Shown one piece after another: positions 10,701-21,584 of a stretch of 64,000 nucleotides of DNA. The notes under the pieces are model-generated. The model saw nothing but the letters and a program-made list of their open reading frames with translations. It did not search any database and was not told the DNA's origin. A program made the position numbers and the translations under genes. The stretch comes from Lasioglossum baleicum (lineage: Eukaryota; Arthropoda; Insecta; Hymenoptera; Halictidae). Numbering within the stretch: position 1 is the stretch's first letter; each line of letters opens with the position of its first letter. The stretch covers positions 16,837,461 through 16,901,460 of the forward strand of contig NC_134933.1 of assembly GCF_051020765.1 (NCBI RefSeq), given 5' to 3'.

Positions 10701-13700
10701 GAACGCTCTTAAACGTTTTTCTGCGCGACGCTCGATCGATCGAGACGCGAATTCTTTCGCAGGCTGGACTCGACTCGCGCGGCAGCTTGATTTATATATA
10801 CTCAGGCTACCGTTGACCGAAACTGTTGAACCAGTTTCGTCTTTCGAACTAATCCTTCACCGCGCTCCTCCTCTCGATCCGTCCCTTCCCGGCGTCGTCG
10901 TCGTCGTCGTCGTCATCTTCGTCGTCGTCGATTCCCTTTTCTTTTCCCTTTGCTCCCTGTCTCCTTAGTCTCTCCCCGTCTCTCCTCAAGTGTCCGAGGA
11001 GAGTGTCGTTTTTACGTGCGAACGAAATTAGCGTCGAACGGACGCTCGATAAATACCGATCGCGCGATTGCTCCGAAAGGGATCTCTCTTCCTGGACACG
11101 CTCTCTCTCCCCCGCCCTCTTCCGAATCAGCTGATCCGTGACAAAACGCGTATATGCGATTTCGTAGGAAAGATAACGTTTTTCTTTTTGCACAGGGGAA
11201 TCGCCAAGGCGGGAGAGCCGAACAATTTCTTGCCGATGTCACCGGCGTCTTTACACATGGATCCCACGGTGTATGCGACCTTGAGGAGAAAGCAGAGGCG
11301 ACTGGCCAGGGAAAACCCAGGGGTGCTAATGGCAGTGGCAAGGGGCGCGAACCAGGCAATCGCCGAGTGCCAACACCAATTTCGCAACCGCCGATGGAAC
11401 TGCTCCACCAAGAATTTCCTCCGTGGGAAAAATCTGTTCGGCAAGATCGTCGACAGAGGTGAGCAAACACAAACAAGTTAGAATTTTCCTTTCTATTCCG
11501 CAGCCGAGGCCTCTCTTTTCCGCCGGTGATGTTCGACGGGCTCGCGTAGAACGGCACCGTGCAACGTCGGCGGATCGAATTCAATCATCGTTCGTAGAAT
11601 TACGCGATCACCACCGCTAATTGGAACTCTGCCCGGGGAAAGCGTTCGATTTCTTGCGGGCGAGCGAGCGTTGCTCTCGGAGAATCGTTGCATATTTCTT
11701 TTTCTCTCGCCACGACCATCCGAATGATTGCCGACTGTACGCTATACGACACACGTAGAAATAAAGGACCACGGAGTGGACTCGTTTCGTGTCCAAAAAA
11801 CGAGCCATTGTCCGACAACCGGTATTCTCGATAGAGATTTACAGGAGACGAGTTTCGGTGGAAACGGAGACGAGGAGAACCTCGCTCGCGGTAGAAGTAG
11901 GAGGACGGGGAGAAGGAGGAGGAGTAGGAGTAGAATGGGGAGAAGGAAGAAGAAGAAGAAGAAGAAGGTGTGACGGGAGGAGAAGGATGGTTCCGCGATC
12001 GTCTAAATTGTATCCGACAAATCCGTCGACGGTGATATCGCGCGAGAATGCCTGGACACGTACGTGCCGTCGCGTACACGACGCGACTAGACGCATCAAA
12101 GAGGGTCGTTGTCTCTTTCGATCGCCGGTACGCACGTGATCGATAATCGTGACGATATCGGCGAGCGGGTTGTACCTGCGGCGCACCGTGCTCGAGTTTC
12201 AACGCGGTAATATCGTTAGTCGATCGATTGGTGAAGCACCGTAGGAAAACTAACCCTTTGGCCGCATAATTAAAGTACCGGTAACCGGATTACGGTTAGT
12301 TAGCCGTACGCGATAATTTCGCGAGGCATAAATCGCGAACGCGAACGGAGCTGCCGGCTTTGTTTTTCGAGTTACGCAAACGACCACGGATTCGCGGACA
12401 GTGTCGAAGACAGCGAGACACGCGGACGATAGGGTGTCGGTGCTCGAAGGGTTGCAACCGAGACAGGGGACACGGGACAGAGGACAGGGGGACGAGGATC
12501 GCCGCGCCACTGCGCCGAGGAGGATGAGGGGGTCGAAAAGGGGCGTGCCCTTGCTCCGAAGACCCCGGGCACGTGCCCTCACCGACCAGATGTATGTTTT
12601 GCAACCTGATAATGGACCTTCTTGTACCAGTTCTGGCTCCCCTGCGGCTCTTTTAGATCTCGTCGAGGCGATTGTAAGCCGAGCTTTTTCGCTCGGCCCG
12701 CTGCTCCCACCCCACGATCGCATCCAGTGTCCCCATATGGCCACTTATCGCGCTAGTAAAACCGAAAAAAGAGGCACGGGTTACAAAATAGCAGAGATCG
12801 CGTGCACGCGCGCGCGAGTAGAAGAGCGTAACCCTTTCGCGACGCAACGCCGCACCGTAAATCGAGGGGTTGATCTTCGCGCCCCCCTTGTCGGAACCTA
12901 ATAGATTTTAACCCGTAGAACACGATGAAATCAGGGGATCGGGAGAATAGACCGTGAAACGTCTGATAGTCGCAGATGCCACCGTAACGGTGGCCTTATT
13001 AGCAACCTCGAATCCCCTTCGACAATGTTGCGTCGCATTTACAAACAACGAGCGAACACCCTCGAGTCTTTGTCGTGTGTCCCGGTGAAAATTGAGCCGT
13101 AAACGGATTCGTCGTTCCTCTCGGCCGGCAACGAGGCCTCGACCTTTCACCCTTTGCGATTCTCTCGGCGAGAGTAGGGGACCGGTTTCTTCGTTTGTCC
13201 CCGGTTTGTTCTCTCGTTCTCAGCGACCGTATCGTTTGTCATCGAACCGATCTCTCCGAGATTAGATCTAAACGAGCCTCGGCTCGGCTCGCGCACGCAG
13301 ATCGCTATCGTCGATCCGTAACGCTCGCGCGTACTCATCTGTATTTGGAGATCGAGAAAAGGGGATCGCGGTGACTGGTTGTCGTGCGTCGGCCTAAACG
13401 GTCGTTTCCGGATTATGCTCGGTGTCGCACACACGTCGTCCTCCCTTCTAAGCCACAAATAATCTCCGGTCCTCGGCATTCGTGCTTCACGTACAATTAC
13501 GTCGCGTTCCACGAAGAAACATCCCTTGGGTAAAGGATGACCGGGAGGATCCGAATGTTTCGCGGGCTCGTGTCCGAACTCTCCGAGCGCGGCGCGATAC
13601 TTTTGGAGGCGTTTGTACTCGATATTATAGCTGGTAGTGAGTAGGTTTGCGGCCTGTAATCATTTCGCCGCCAAGAGCCACCTACCGCATCGGTGTTCTA

Positions 13701-16700
13701 CCCTCGGTTTCGCTCGTTCTCCTCTCCTCTTCTTTCGTTCGCCGGTTCTCGGCGCCTGCGAAGCGCGCCTCGCGCCTCACGCCTCGCGCCACGCGAGCCT
13801 CGAACGCCTGAAAGCCTCGAGAACCCTGGAAGCCTGGAACCCGAGCCGTAGCCTAATTGCTCGGTAAACTGCGAATCCCGCGAGAGAACCTCCGCTGCAC
13901 GCTCGCGTTTTCCGCCGATTTCACGAATCTACGGAACCGCGGGAACCGGTTGCCCACGATCGGTAAACGGCGCGACGTTTATTCCATCACGATATATCGA
14001 TTCCACCTGTATTTAGAAATTCGAGATTCGTGACTTTCGAATCGCTGTTACTCTTCCGCGTTAGAAAGGAATAATAAAAAAGCGTTGCAGCTGGCGCGGA
14101 GCCGCGAAAGTACAGTGGAACCCTCGAGAACGCGTTTCGCATTCGGCCAGACGGCTCGGTTGCATCGAGACAAATAGAGTGATCGCATCGTCGCACGAAA
14201 ATACCAAAATCAATTGAACAACCTGCGTGTGCGATCGGACGTGGACGATCCCTCGTTCGTCTGAATGCGATCGAGCCGTCTGACCGAGTTCGTTGTTGGA
14301 AGAGCGGATCGGACGCATTCATCGGTTAGGCGACCATTATGTGTCACGTGCGATCCAAAATTGCATCCGGTATAACGCACCCTAGGCAATCCAATCGGGG
14401 GCGGTTCGCGTACAACACTGTTGTATTCGGTTAACTACTTCATTGTTGCTTTAAGAAAATATACAAGTGTGCACGACGGAAGTTAAACGAATCTCGAAGG
14501 AAACGACATTTTTAAAAATGCAAAATTCTTCATTTATAACGGAGCATGTCGTATGTAAACCTGTGAGACACGAACCATGATTGTTCTTTTACAATATGTG
14601 CTTGTGACTCTGTGTTTCATTATGAGATCAGCGGAGCCGAAAGTTTAGCGCTCGGTTGTTAACAACGGAGGTTGGCCAGCGCGTAAATAAATAAATGAAT
14701 AAATAAATTGGATCGATAGTGGAGCAGCGTGGCGCGGGTCGCGTCTTATACGGAGACCCGGTCCAGGGTTTTTGCGACGGCGTTACGCCGCCATAAATCG
14801 CGGCCTATGATGGGCTACATGTGTCGACGGCACGCCACGATTTCTTGCGAAAACGTGAGCCGCGAGCCAATGGGCCGGCCCCCGACCATCGGTACTCCGT
14901 GATTTTTACATCTTGTTTGCTTCCACGGTCTGGACGCACGAGTTCCCGCGGTACGGAGGCTGGCCTATATGGCGGTCGCGTTTTCGCGCCCCCCAGCCCC
15001 CTCGCGCGAACCACGGAACCGCTCTCGCATTCGAACGACACGAGCTGGTCGATGCAGTTTTTCGTGGATCGATGTCGTTGCTGGTCGCACGACTCTCTTT
15101 CTTTCTTTCTCTCTCTCCCTCTCGCTCTCTCCTTCTCTCTCTCTCTTCGAGCCGGTCGCGAGATTCTCTCTTGTTTCTTGGCGCTTTCGGTACGATCCTG
15201 CTCGCGGTAGCAATAATTTCCGGCGATACAATCGTCCTGGAATTTCAGCGTGGACACAAACGTCCGCCTTTGTCGCGATGTCGCTCGGCTGGATCTCGAA
15301 GCTGACGAGTCGCGCTCTCTTCTCGAGCTAGGTATCGCCCCGGATCGCGTTCCCTCTGTTCTCAAAGTCTTATCTCGCAGCAAGCGCGAACCGTTTCCTT
15401 CTTGGTTCCCAGTCTCGAAAGAAACGCCGAGAGACGTTTCGCCCGGGGCCGAACAGAAACAGGTACGTGAGCGTCTCTCGTCCGTTCTCTCGGGCCAGTC
15501 TAGGAATTTCCATCGATGATGTTTGTCCTGCGGTAACCAGCCTACGGTCTACACCTTGCTCGCGCTGTTTGCACGGGCCGATAAACCGAACGTCAAACCG
15601 TTTATCACGCGCCGAAAGTCGAAGACCGGGGTGGAACGCGCGCCACTCGACCGCGCGAACAAACAACCGATCTCCACGGGATTATCGAGCGTACGGTTCT
15701 CTTTTTCTCCGGTACACTCTCCGCGTCCTCTCTCGATAACGATTTTTCACCTTGGGAATCGTCCTAGCGCTTATCTCGGCCGTTCGACGATCGTAAAGCC
15801 CTCGGCTTCGGAGAAAAGATCTCCGTAGGAAAAAGTCGCGCCAGGTGTGTACCGAGAACAGGAAAAAGACTCGGTCGGTCTCTCTTTCTCGCCGGGACGG
15901 TCTGTTTTCGCGAGAAAAACTCCCACCGGCCGTGTAATCCTCTCGGTCATGCCAGTACGGTGGGATGATGAGGGAATAATATGTATCTGGGACCGATGAA
16001 GCTTCGTTTCGACCAGACAGGTCAACGTTTCAGGGTGGAACGGCGTAAATCTTGGATCCCCCGGATCGACGCGAGCGCCCCTCCGTTTCGGAAGCCGAGA
16101 AGGGACTCGTCTTCGCCTCGGACGACTCGGGGATTAGGGAAAATCGTTTCTTTCTCCCCAGTGCTCTTTTCTTCGGGTGTCCTGCGCCTTTCTTCCGTCG
16201 ACTCGCCGTGAAGGCTCCCTGCGAGCGTGCGCACGCAAACCGGGCCCACCGAGGCTGCCGAGGCGCGCGGAAAACACTCGTGACGAATCCAGGATCTCGC
16301 TTCGAAATTGGACAAGCTCGATTATCTCTCTCAGCTACCGAGAGCCGTTTGACGTCTCATTTTTCGTACACCGAAGGTTTTTCCCGCCTGGGCCGCGTTT
16401 TTACCGTCCACGAAAATATCGTTGCTGGCCGTGTCCCAAGGTACAGTCTCCCTCTCTCTCTCTTTCTACTTCGAGTCTACGATCCAACGACCTCTCCTAA
16501 GCCATTCCTCGAACATGGACGTCTCGATATACCGGTCGACAAACCGACGCGACGCATCGGAGATAAGGCGACGTTATCTGCGGAGCGATAAACGCGGCAA
16601 TTTGCGAAACGGCCCCTCCCCCTTGTGACTCGATAGCTCTCTCGGCAGGTCGCAAAGGTGCCGGCAGGCACCTGCGCCTTATGCAGATAAGGTCGAGGTG

Positions 16701-18653
16701 CCTCTCGGGTCAGCCCACTCGGGGTTAAGGTCGCGCTTCCTCTCTCCTCTCTCCCTCCTCTCCGACGTTCTGTCTTCGTTCCTGTTTCTTTGCTCCTCGT
16801 TGGTTGCACGGGCCGTAGCGGGTTCCTTCGACACCTGCACCCTCGCAGGTAGTCCACGCCGAAGGATTGAGACGTTCTCTGCGATCACCGTTCGCTCGCT
16901 TGCTCGCTTGCTTGCTTGCTCGCTCGCTCGTTCACCTCCCACGATACCGACCGCCGCGAAAGTTTTGTCCTGCAGCGAGCGGATCCGCGATCTCTGCGTA
17001 TCCTCGAATATTTGCTCCATCGATCGATCGTAGAAATGTCCCGCGCGGCAAGGATTCAGGTTAACTGTCTGATTGCAGGTTGCAGGGAGACCGCGTTCAT
17101 CTACGCGATCACGAGCGCCGCGGTGACTCACAGCATCGCCAGAGCGTGCAGCGAGGGCACCATCCAGTCGTGCTCCTGCGACTATACTCATCAGTCGCGA
17201 GCGCCTTCCGGTTCTCGGGACTGGGAATGGGGTGGCTGCTCCGACAACATCGGATACGGCTTCAAATTCTCCCGCGAATTCGTCGATACGGGCGAACGCG
17301 GCCGAAACCTCCGCGAGAAGATGAATCTACACAATAACGAAGCCGGCAGAGCGGTAAGTGTCGCCTCCTCGGAGATTTGTAGCTCTCACGGCTCGGCAAT
17401 TATGTCGAGTAGAAACTGTATGAACAGTTCCCACTGTTCAGGCTTTTGGGTGGAAGTGTCGCAACGTTTAGCAAATATTGCAGCTAGCTTTGGCTGGCGG
17501 TCGAAAATTATTCCTCCAGGACATTGCTTACACCCGAATGCCTTGACGCTTTACTTACCGGCAATTTGTAATAGTCTTCTCAAATTTGTTTCTTCTATCG
17601 ATCGTATTTGCTGATAATAAATTTTGTAAATGTTTTCGGCGCAACGGTTCGATCGTTTATTACGAATTATAAAGCAACTTTGCTAATTGTCAAACAAAAT
17701 CAACTAAAACATATTTAATTTACAGACGCGATTCAAATAAATCTTGAAAAAGATCCAAACTAGGATCGAAACGTTGATTTTGTTTGACAATTAGCGAAGT
17801 TGCTTCATCATTCGTAATAAACGATCGAACCGTTGCGCCGAAAACATTTAAAAATTTATAGTCTTCTCAAAGTCGCGGATTTCAAAGTTGAGAATTTTTT
17901 AACACTAAACCTACCGACCATCAAAAGTGAGTAATGTGTACGGCATTATACAAATAACAAAATTAAATTGATTTATATTCTGTGCGATTTTGTCTGATGT
18001 AACACTCTTCACGATTTTTCAAGTACTTGCGATAATCTGACAGAAAAATATTTTAGACAAATGTTGATCAGAACGCCTTTAGAATCTCAATAATTGTCAA
18101 ATGAAAAATCAAAAATGGGTCATTTGACCCCTCGTGATAGGTTTACTGTTAATAATACATTGTTCAAAAGTGACACTAATTCCATTCAGAGTTCAACAAA
18201 CGTTTAAAATGAATTTAATGCAACAACTTCATCTGAAGTGGCTATTTAACAAGCTCAGTCATTAAAAAGCCTATTAACAGGCTTCCGGCAAGCGAAGTGT
18301 TAACAGTGAGAACTGTCGCCTTCTCGTTTCTTCAACGAGAGAGAGAGAGAGAGAGAGAGAGGGACAAGTGGCATTGGACGTTTTGTTTTTCGCAGCACGT
18401 GTCCTCAGAGATGAGACAGGACTGCAAGTGCCACGGCATGTCTGGTTCCTGCACCGTAAAGACCTGCTGGATGAGGTTGCCGAACTTCCGCGTGGTCGGC
18501 GACAATCTGAAGGATCGTTTCGACGGTGCGTCCAGGGTGATGGTGAGCAACGCGGACCGTGTGCGCGGCAATGGGAACGCGATAGCCAGCAACTCGGCGA
18601 GCAACTCGGTGCACGGCCACCGGGAAGGTTTGGGTCGCCGACACCGGTACAAT

Positions 18654-18691
<38 letters not shown>

Positions 18692-18953
18692 CGGGCCCAA
18701 GGACCTCGTCTACCTGGAGCCGTCGCCGCCGTTCTGCGAGAAGAACCCGAAGCTGGGTATCCTCGGGACCCACGGTAGACAGTGCAACGACACCAGCATG
18801 GGCGTTGACGGCTGCGACCTGATGTGTTGCGGCAGAGGCTACAAGACCCAGGAGGTGACGGTGGTCGAGAGGTGTGCCTGCACCTTCCACTGGTGTTGCG
18901 AGGTCAAGTGCCAGCTCTGCAGAATCAAGAAGACGATACACACGTGCTACTAG
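7601..18953 (+). CDS. Wnt1: Wnt1 / Wingless, secreted Wnt ligand (four coding exons)
   Basis: Joined exons 7601-7701, 11196-11458, 17079-17353 and 18396-18953 give 1,197 nt, or 398 residues plus TAG, with all phases agreeing. The product is a secreted, lipid-modified morphogen of the canonical beta-catenin pathway. Residues 1-19 are a signal peptide (MRLWVIIGALAVAIHACIA). Next come the insect Wnt1 motif SMWWGIAK (31-38), HQFRNRRWNCS with an N-glycosylation site at 102, GCRETAFIYAITSAAVTHSI from 122, DWEWGGCSDN and LHNNEAGRA. The Porcupine acylation motif CHGMSGSC places the lipidated Ser at 229. The C-terminal cysteine-rich domain includes CCGRGY (357-362) and FHWCCEVKC (377-385). A Ser/Asn-rich linker (about 264-299) lies where Drosophila wg has a much longer insertion. 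The length falls between vertebrate WNT1 (about 370) and fly wg (468). The ATG was chosen because it begins a good signal peptide. Identification is firm. Confidence 0.97.
9486..9566. repeat. Imperfect inverted repeat in Wnt1 intron 1
   Basis: TAGCGCCGTTTTTATCGC (9486-9503) pairs with 9549-9566, 16 of 18 bases. The loop contains a second small dyad, ACCGGTAA with TTACCGG. It could be a short foldback element or a structured regulatory site. Confidence 0.6.
10892..10930. repeat. (GTC)n trinucleotide repeat
   Basis: A run of GTC units with one interruption (CATCTTC), inside Wnt1 intron 1. The minus strand reads it as an aspartate run, which is a repeat artefact rather than a gene. Confidence 0.85.
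11196..11458 (+). CDS. Wnt1: Wnt1 coding exon 2
   Basis: It encodes the end of Trp34 through Arg121 plus one base of Gly122. It carries GIAKAGEPNN, the N-terminal helices (TLRRKQRRLARENPG), the Wnt motif ECQHQFRNRRWNC and FGKIVDR. The NCS sequon is at 102-104. The acceptor is TTTGCACAG and the donor is AG|GTGAGC. Confidence 0.96.
11459..17078 (+). other. Wnt1 intron 2
   Basis: The largest Wnt1 intron at 5.6 kb, with donor GTGAGC and acceptor CTGATTGCAG, splitting a Gly codon after its first base. Its contents are GC-rich low-complexity sequence, a GAAG-rich run (11940-11970), and CCTCGCG-type repeats near 13750-13850. No recognisable exon lies inside, although enhancers are likely in an intron of this size. 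Confidence 0.88.
17079..17353 (+). CDS. Wnt1: Wnt1 coding exon 3
   Basis: It encodes Gly122 (completed) to Ala213. Hallmarks are CRETAFIYAITSAAVTHSIA, CSCDYTHQSR, RDWEWGGCSDN, FSREFVDTGERGRN and MNLHNNEAGRA, all close to insect wingless. It ends GCG|GTAAGT in phase 0. The acceptor is GATTGCAG. Confidence 0.96.
17627..17850. mobile_element. Foldback element with 78-bp inverted arms
   Basis: Arms 17627-17704 and 17773-17850 are reverse complements with about three mismatches in 78 bp, around a 68-bp loop. Each arm holds the sequence GGCGCAACGGTTCGATCG. Long, nearly perfect arms and no coding frame fit a foldback or MITE insertion. The transcript could form a long hairpin. Confidence 0.85.
17903..18148. 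mobile_element. TTAA-flanked piggyBac-like MITE
   Basis: Direct TTAA copies stand at 17899-17902 and 18149-18152. The termini are CACTAAACCTACC and, reverse complemented, CAGTAAACCTATC (11 of 13 match). A sub-terminal palindrome GGGTCATTTGACCC lies near the right end. The left 26 bp match the element at window position 1. The 246-bp AT-rich interior has no transposase frame. Confidence 0.75.
18336..18361. repeat. (GA)n microsatellite near a splice acceptor
   Basis: About 12 GA units end 35 bp before Wnt1 exon 4, leaving only a short TTTTGTTTTT pyrimidine tract before the acceptor. Confidence 0.9.
18396..18953 (+). CDS. Wnt1: Wnt1 coding exon 4 (C-terminal half)
   Basis: It encodes residues 214-398 and TAG. 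It begins HVSSEMRQDCKCHG and includes CHGMSGSC (lipidated Ser229), the variable linker (264-299), KPPGPKDLVYLEPSPPFCEK, GTHGRQCNDTS (second sequon at 344), CCGRGY and the final CRIKKTIHTCY. The terminal residue after the last cysteine is Tyr. Confidence 0.97.
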
Positions 18954-20025
18954 GTCCGCCACGACGGCCACCTTCAACCCCCCTACTCCACGAAGAGACT
19001 ACCTCCTTCCCGGCGAAGGACGTTCTCGTAGTCTCTCGCGCACAAACTCTCGCCATTGTCCGAGACAAGCTGGTCCAGGTGATCCTACCGCGAAACCCTG
19101 CGAGCCAAGCGACCAGCCGTCGAGCCGTGTCGCGTGGCGGAGCCTTCGGCCGACCGGGGAGCTCTCCTCTCCCAGTATTACGCGAAACTATCGACGAACC
19201 GCTACCACGGTTCTTTTTTCTCTCATGTATTTATTACGACGTTCCACGGACACGTACTGACGATCGAAGCGATGGGGAGCGTCCAGGGCTCGCGGTTTCA
19301 TCCGCCGAGGCGAAACTTTTGCGTCGATTTCGTCGATCGGCTCTCTCTCGCCGATCCCCCCATCCGCGCCGATCCACGCTCGCTCACGAAATCCCGGGCC
19401 TCGGACTCGTGCCACGCGCCCCCGTTTCTCGTGAGTGCGCGCGCGGGGCGTACTAGACTCGTTATTTATTCCGGTCTTCAGGACCGCGTGCTTGTATATA
19501 CGTATATAGTACGGCTATATAAATATATATATATATATAAATGAAGATATAAATATAAATACAAAAAACGTATAAATATATATGATGAATGTAAAAATCT
19601 ATATGTATATTTTTTAGGACCGCGTTCTCTCGTGAAACAATCGCGCTAGAAGGCCTCGTTGTACATACATAATCGACGTTCTCGGGACGAAGAGCCGACA
19701 CGCTCTGCGCGCGAGCGGATAAATTATTTTTGTACGTCTCCCAGCCCCGTTCCTCTCGGTGCGGACACCCCGCGTCCGTTGATGATCGCGCGGCGTTGTA
19801 TTCTAGGTTTAGAAAAAAGAAAACCCGTTTAGACCAGTGTTAGCCTCGACGATTTCTACCCTCGAGAAAACGGTGACTAAGATACGCATTTGTACGCACA
19901 ACAGTAGGACGACGAGTCGTCCCGGTCGTGCTCTTTTTGTAATTTACACGGGACGGAGCGTGTAAGAGGAGAAAATATGGAAAGCGAATAAAGGTGCATT
20001 CGAGTTGAAACTTGACGAGTTATGG
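18954..20025 (+). other. Wnt1 3' untranslated region (predicted)
   Basis: It runs from the stop codon to just beyond the AATAAA at 19987. The first half is GC-rich; 19496-19613 is an AU-rich tract with TATA and AAATA runs. TGTACATA at 19660-19667 matches the Pumilio consensus UGUANAUA. The end point is inferred from the poly(A) signal only. Confidence 0.55.
19987..19992 (+). terminator. Poly(A) signal AATAAA for Wnt1
   Basis: A canonical AATAAA lies 1.03 kb after the stop codon and is followed about 35 nt later by a GT-rich stretch (GTGTGTTGTGT), the usual downstream element. Cleavage is predicted at about 20005-20025. Confidence 0.6.
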
Positions 20026-21584
20026 AAGCGTGTGTTGTGTACCCTCTCCTGATTTTCCGCGCGGGGAGACGAGAGAGACCGTACTCGCGCGGAGAATCCC
20101 TCTCCCCGCGCGAAATATAGTCGACTGGTTCTCCGGAGTCGGACGACTTCATAACTCCTCGCCGGGCGAATATCGTGGGAGGCCCGTGCCCCGAAGAAGA
20201 CTGGTTCGACTCTCCTCTTGCTCCCTCCCTGGCGGCAGCCTCTCGTTCCCCATGCGTTCCCCATCCGTACCCCATCTCTTCTTCGTGTCCCCTCTTCTCT
20301 CCGCCCGGCCTTCCTCCCCCGCGGCCGTTTCCCATCGTGTTCCATCCTCCTACGTTTCTACCTTGTTTCGTTTCTCGTTGGCCGCGCGCTGCTGCACGCG
20401 ATGATAACGAACGCAGGAATCCCGCAGGAATCTCTGTACGGGATAAAAGGATTCTGACCGCATACGAACAGGCATCCGCGCTAATGGTTCCGACACTCCC
20501 GCCGCCCCTGCCCCCCGCTTCTCTTGCTCCTTTTTCCCTCGCATTGCCCCGTCGCTTTCTTTCGGCCCCATGCTCGTCCTCCTCGTCCCTCCCCGTTCTA
20601 ACGATCGGTATTTCCACTCGTACGCGAGACACCGAGACCGCCGAAGCCGAGGAACCGAGAACCAGAGAACCAGTGAAGCAACGGAGCTGAGCCAAGCGAG
20701 AGAAGCCGAAGCAGTCGAGGCTCGATCGTCGACGTTCGATCGATTCCGAGTCGGACTCGCAACGCGCGAGACCCCGAGAGAGCACTCTCGAAGGAATCGG
20801 GTGGCACCGAGAGAAGGGTAGTAGGTTCGTCGCGATACTAAAACAAATTCTTGGTGCGCGAGGGGCTTCCAGCGTGTCCCGGCAGACAAGAATCTTGGGC
20901 AGCCGGGCCACTTCTCACGGCGGCCCCTTTGATCTCGGCCGACCACCCCCTCGTCTCCATCACGGTCACTCGAGCACCGGCTGCGGACGCGGAGAGCTCT
21001 CTGGCCCCCGGTTGCTCCGGCTTCGAGCTCCGGCTCCGGCAGCTCGGCTTTTTACCCGTTGCGCTCCTCTCGCTTTCGTGGCCCCTCTCGCCTCTCCCAA
21101 CTTCGTGGCCCTCCGCGGACTCGCACGACCCGAGGACACCGGAGCATCGGGCCCGAATTCATTCGGTTTTACTATTATTACGCATGCCGTCACGCGTGCA
21201 GCTCGTTCCACGCTCCGGAATGCCCGACGGATCCCGGAGGACGCCTCCAGTTTGCCGCTAGCCGCCTCCGACCTCCGTTGTACCCCGACCTTTGGAACCA
21301 GCGCGTGCCAATTTCTGTGCTGGCTGGATGAAAATCTCGGCCGAGCGATGATCGTTCCCGTCGCTCGGGGACCAACAAATCTCGTCCACTCCGGAGACTC
21401 TGCGCGAAGAGAAAGAGAGCCGACCGAAATCGCGATACCAGTCTCCTCTCGGCTCTTCCGAGGCACAATGGAGAACACCGCCTTGGTGCCGTTCAACCCC
21501 CTACCCTTCGCGTACAGTTTTCTTTGCGGTTGCAATGAGTAGAACCTCTGTGTTTCTCTACGCTTGCTCTCGACTGCCAATATA

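Larger units (their letters stand above)
7702..11195 (+). other. Wnt1 intron 1
   Basis: A 3.5-kb intron with donor GTGAGT and acceptor TTTTTGCACAG, splitting codon 34 after two bases. It holds a (CG)n run at about 8085-8098, an 18-bp imperfect inverted repeat (9486-9566) and a (GTC)n run (10892-10930). No coding frame is recognisable. Confidence 0.88.
17354..18395 (+). other. Wnt1 intron 3, AT-rich and transposon-filled
   Basis: A 1.04-kb phase-0 intron with donor GTAAGT and acceptor TTGTTTTTCGCAG. From about 17580 to 18300 it is far richer in A and T than its surroundings and consists largely of a long foldback (17627-17850) and a TTAA-type element (17903-18148). A (GA)n run at 18336-18361 lies only 35 bp before the acceptor. 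The last 99 nt of the intron contain no stop in the frame of exon 4. Confidence 0.88.

Noticed and set aside
19877..20911. 344-codon minus-strand frame overlapping the Wnt1 3' end
   Set aside because: Arg/Ser/Gly-rich, no recognisable motif, overlaps the predicted Wnt1 3' UTR and poly(A) signal, and GC-rich DNA readily yields such frames.
20874..21542. 222-codon plus-strand frame ending beside the mariner fragment
   Set aside because: Sequence is not low complexity throughout, but no domain is recognised and other frames are also open; nothing supports it as a gene.
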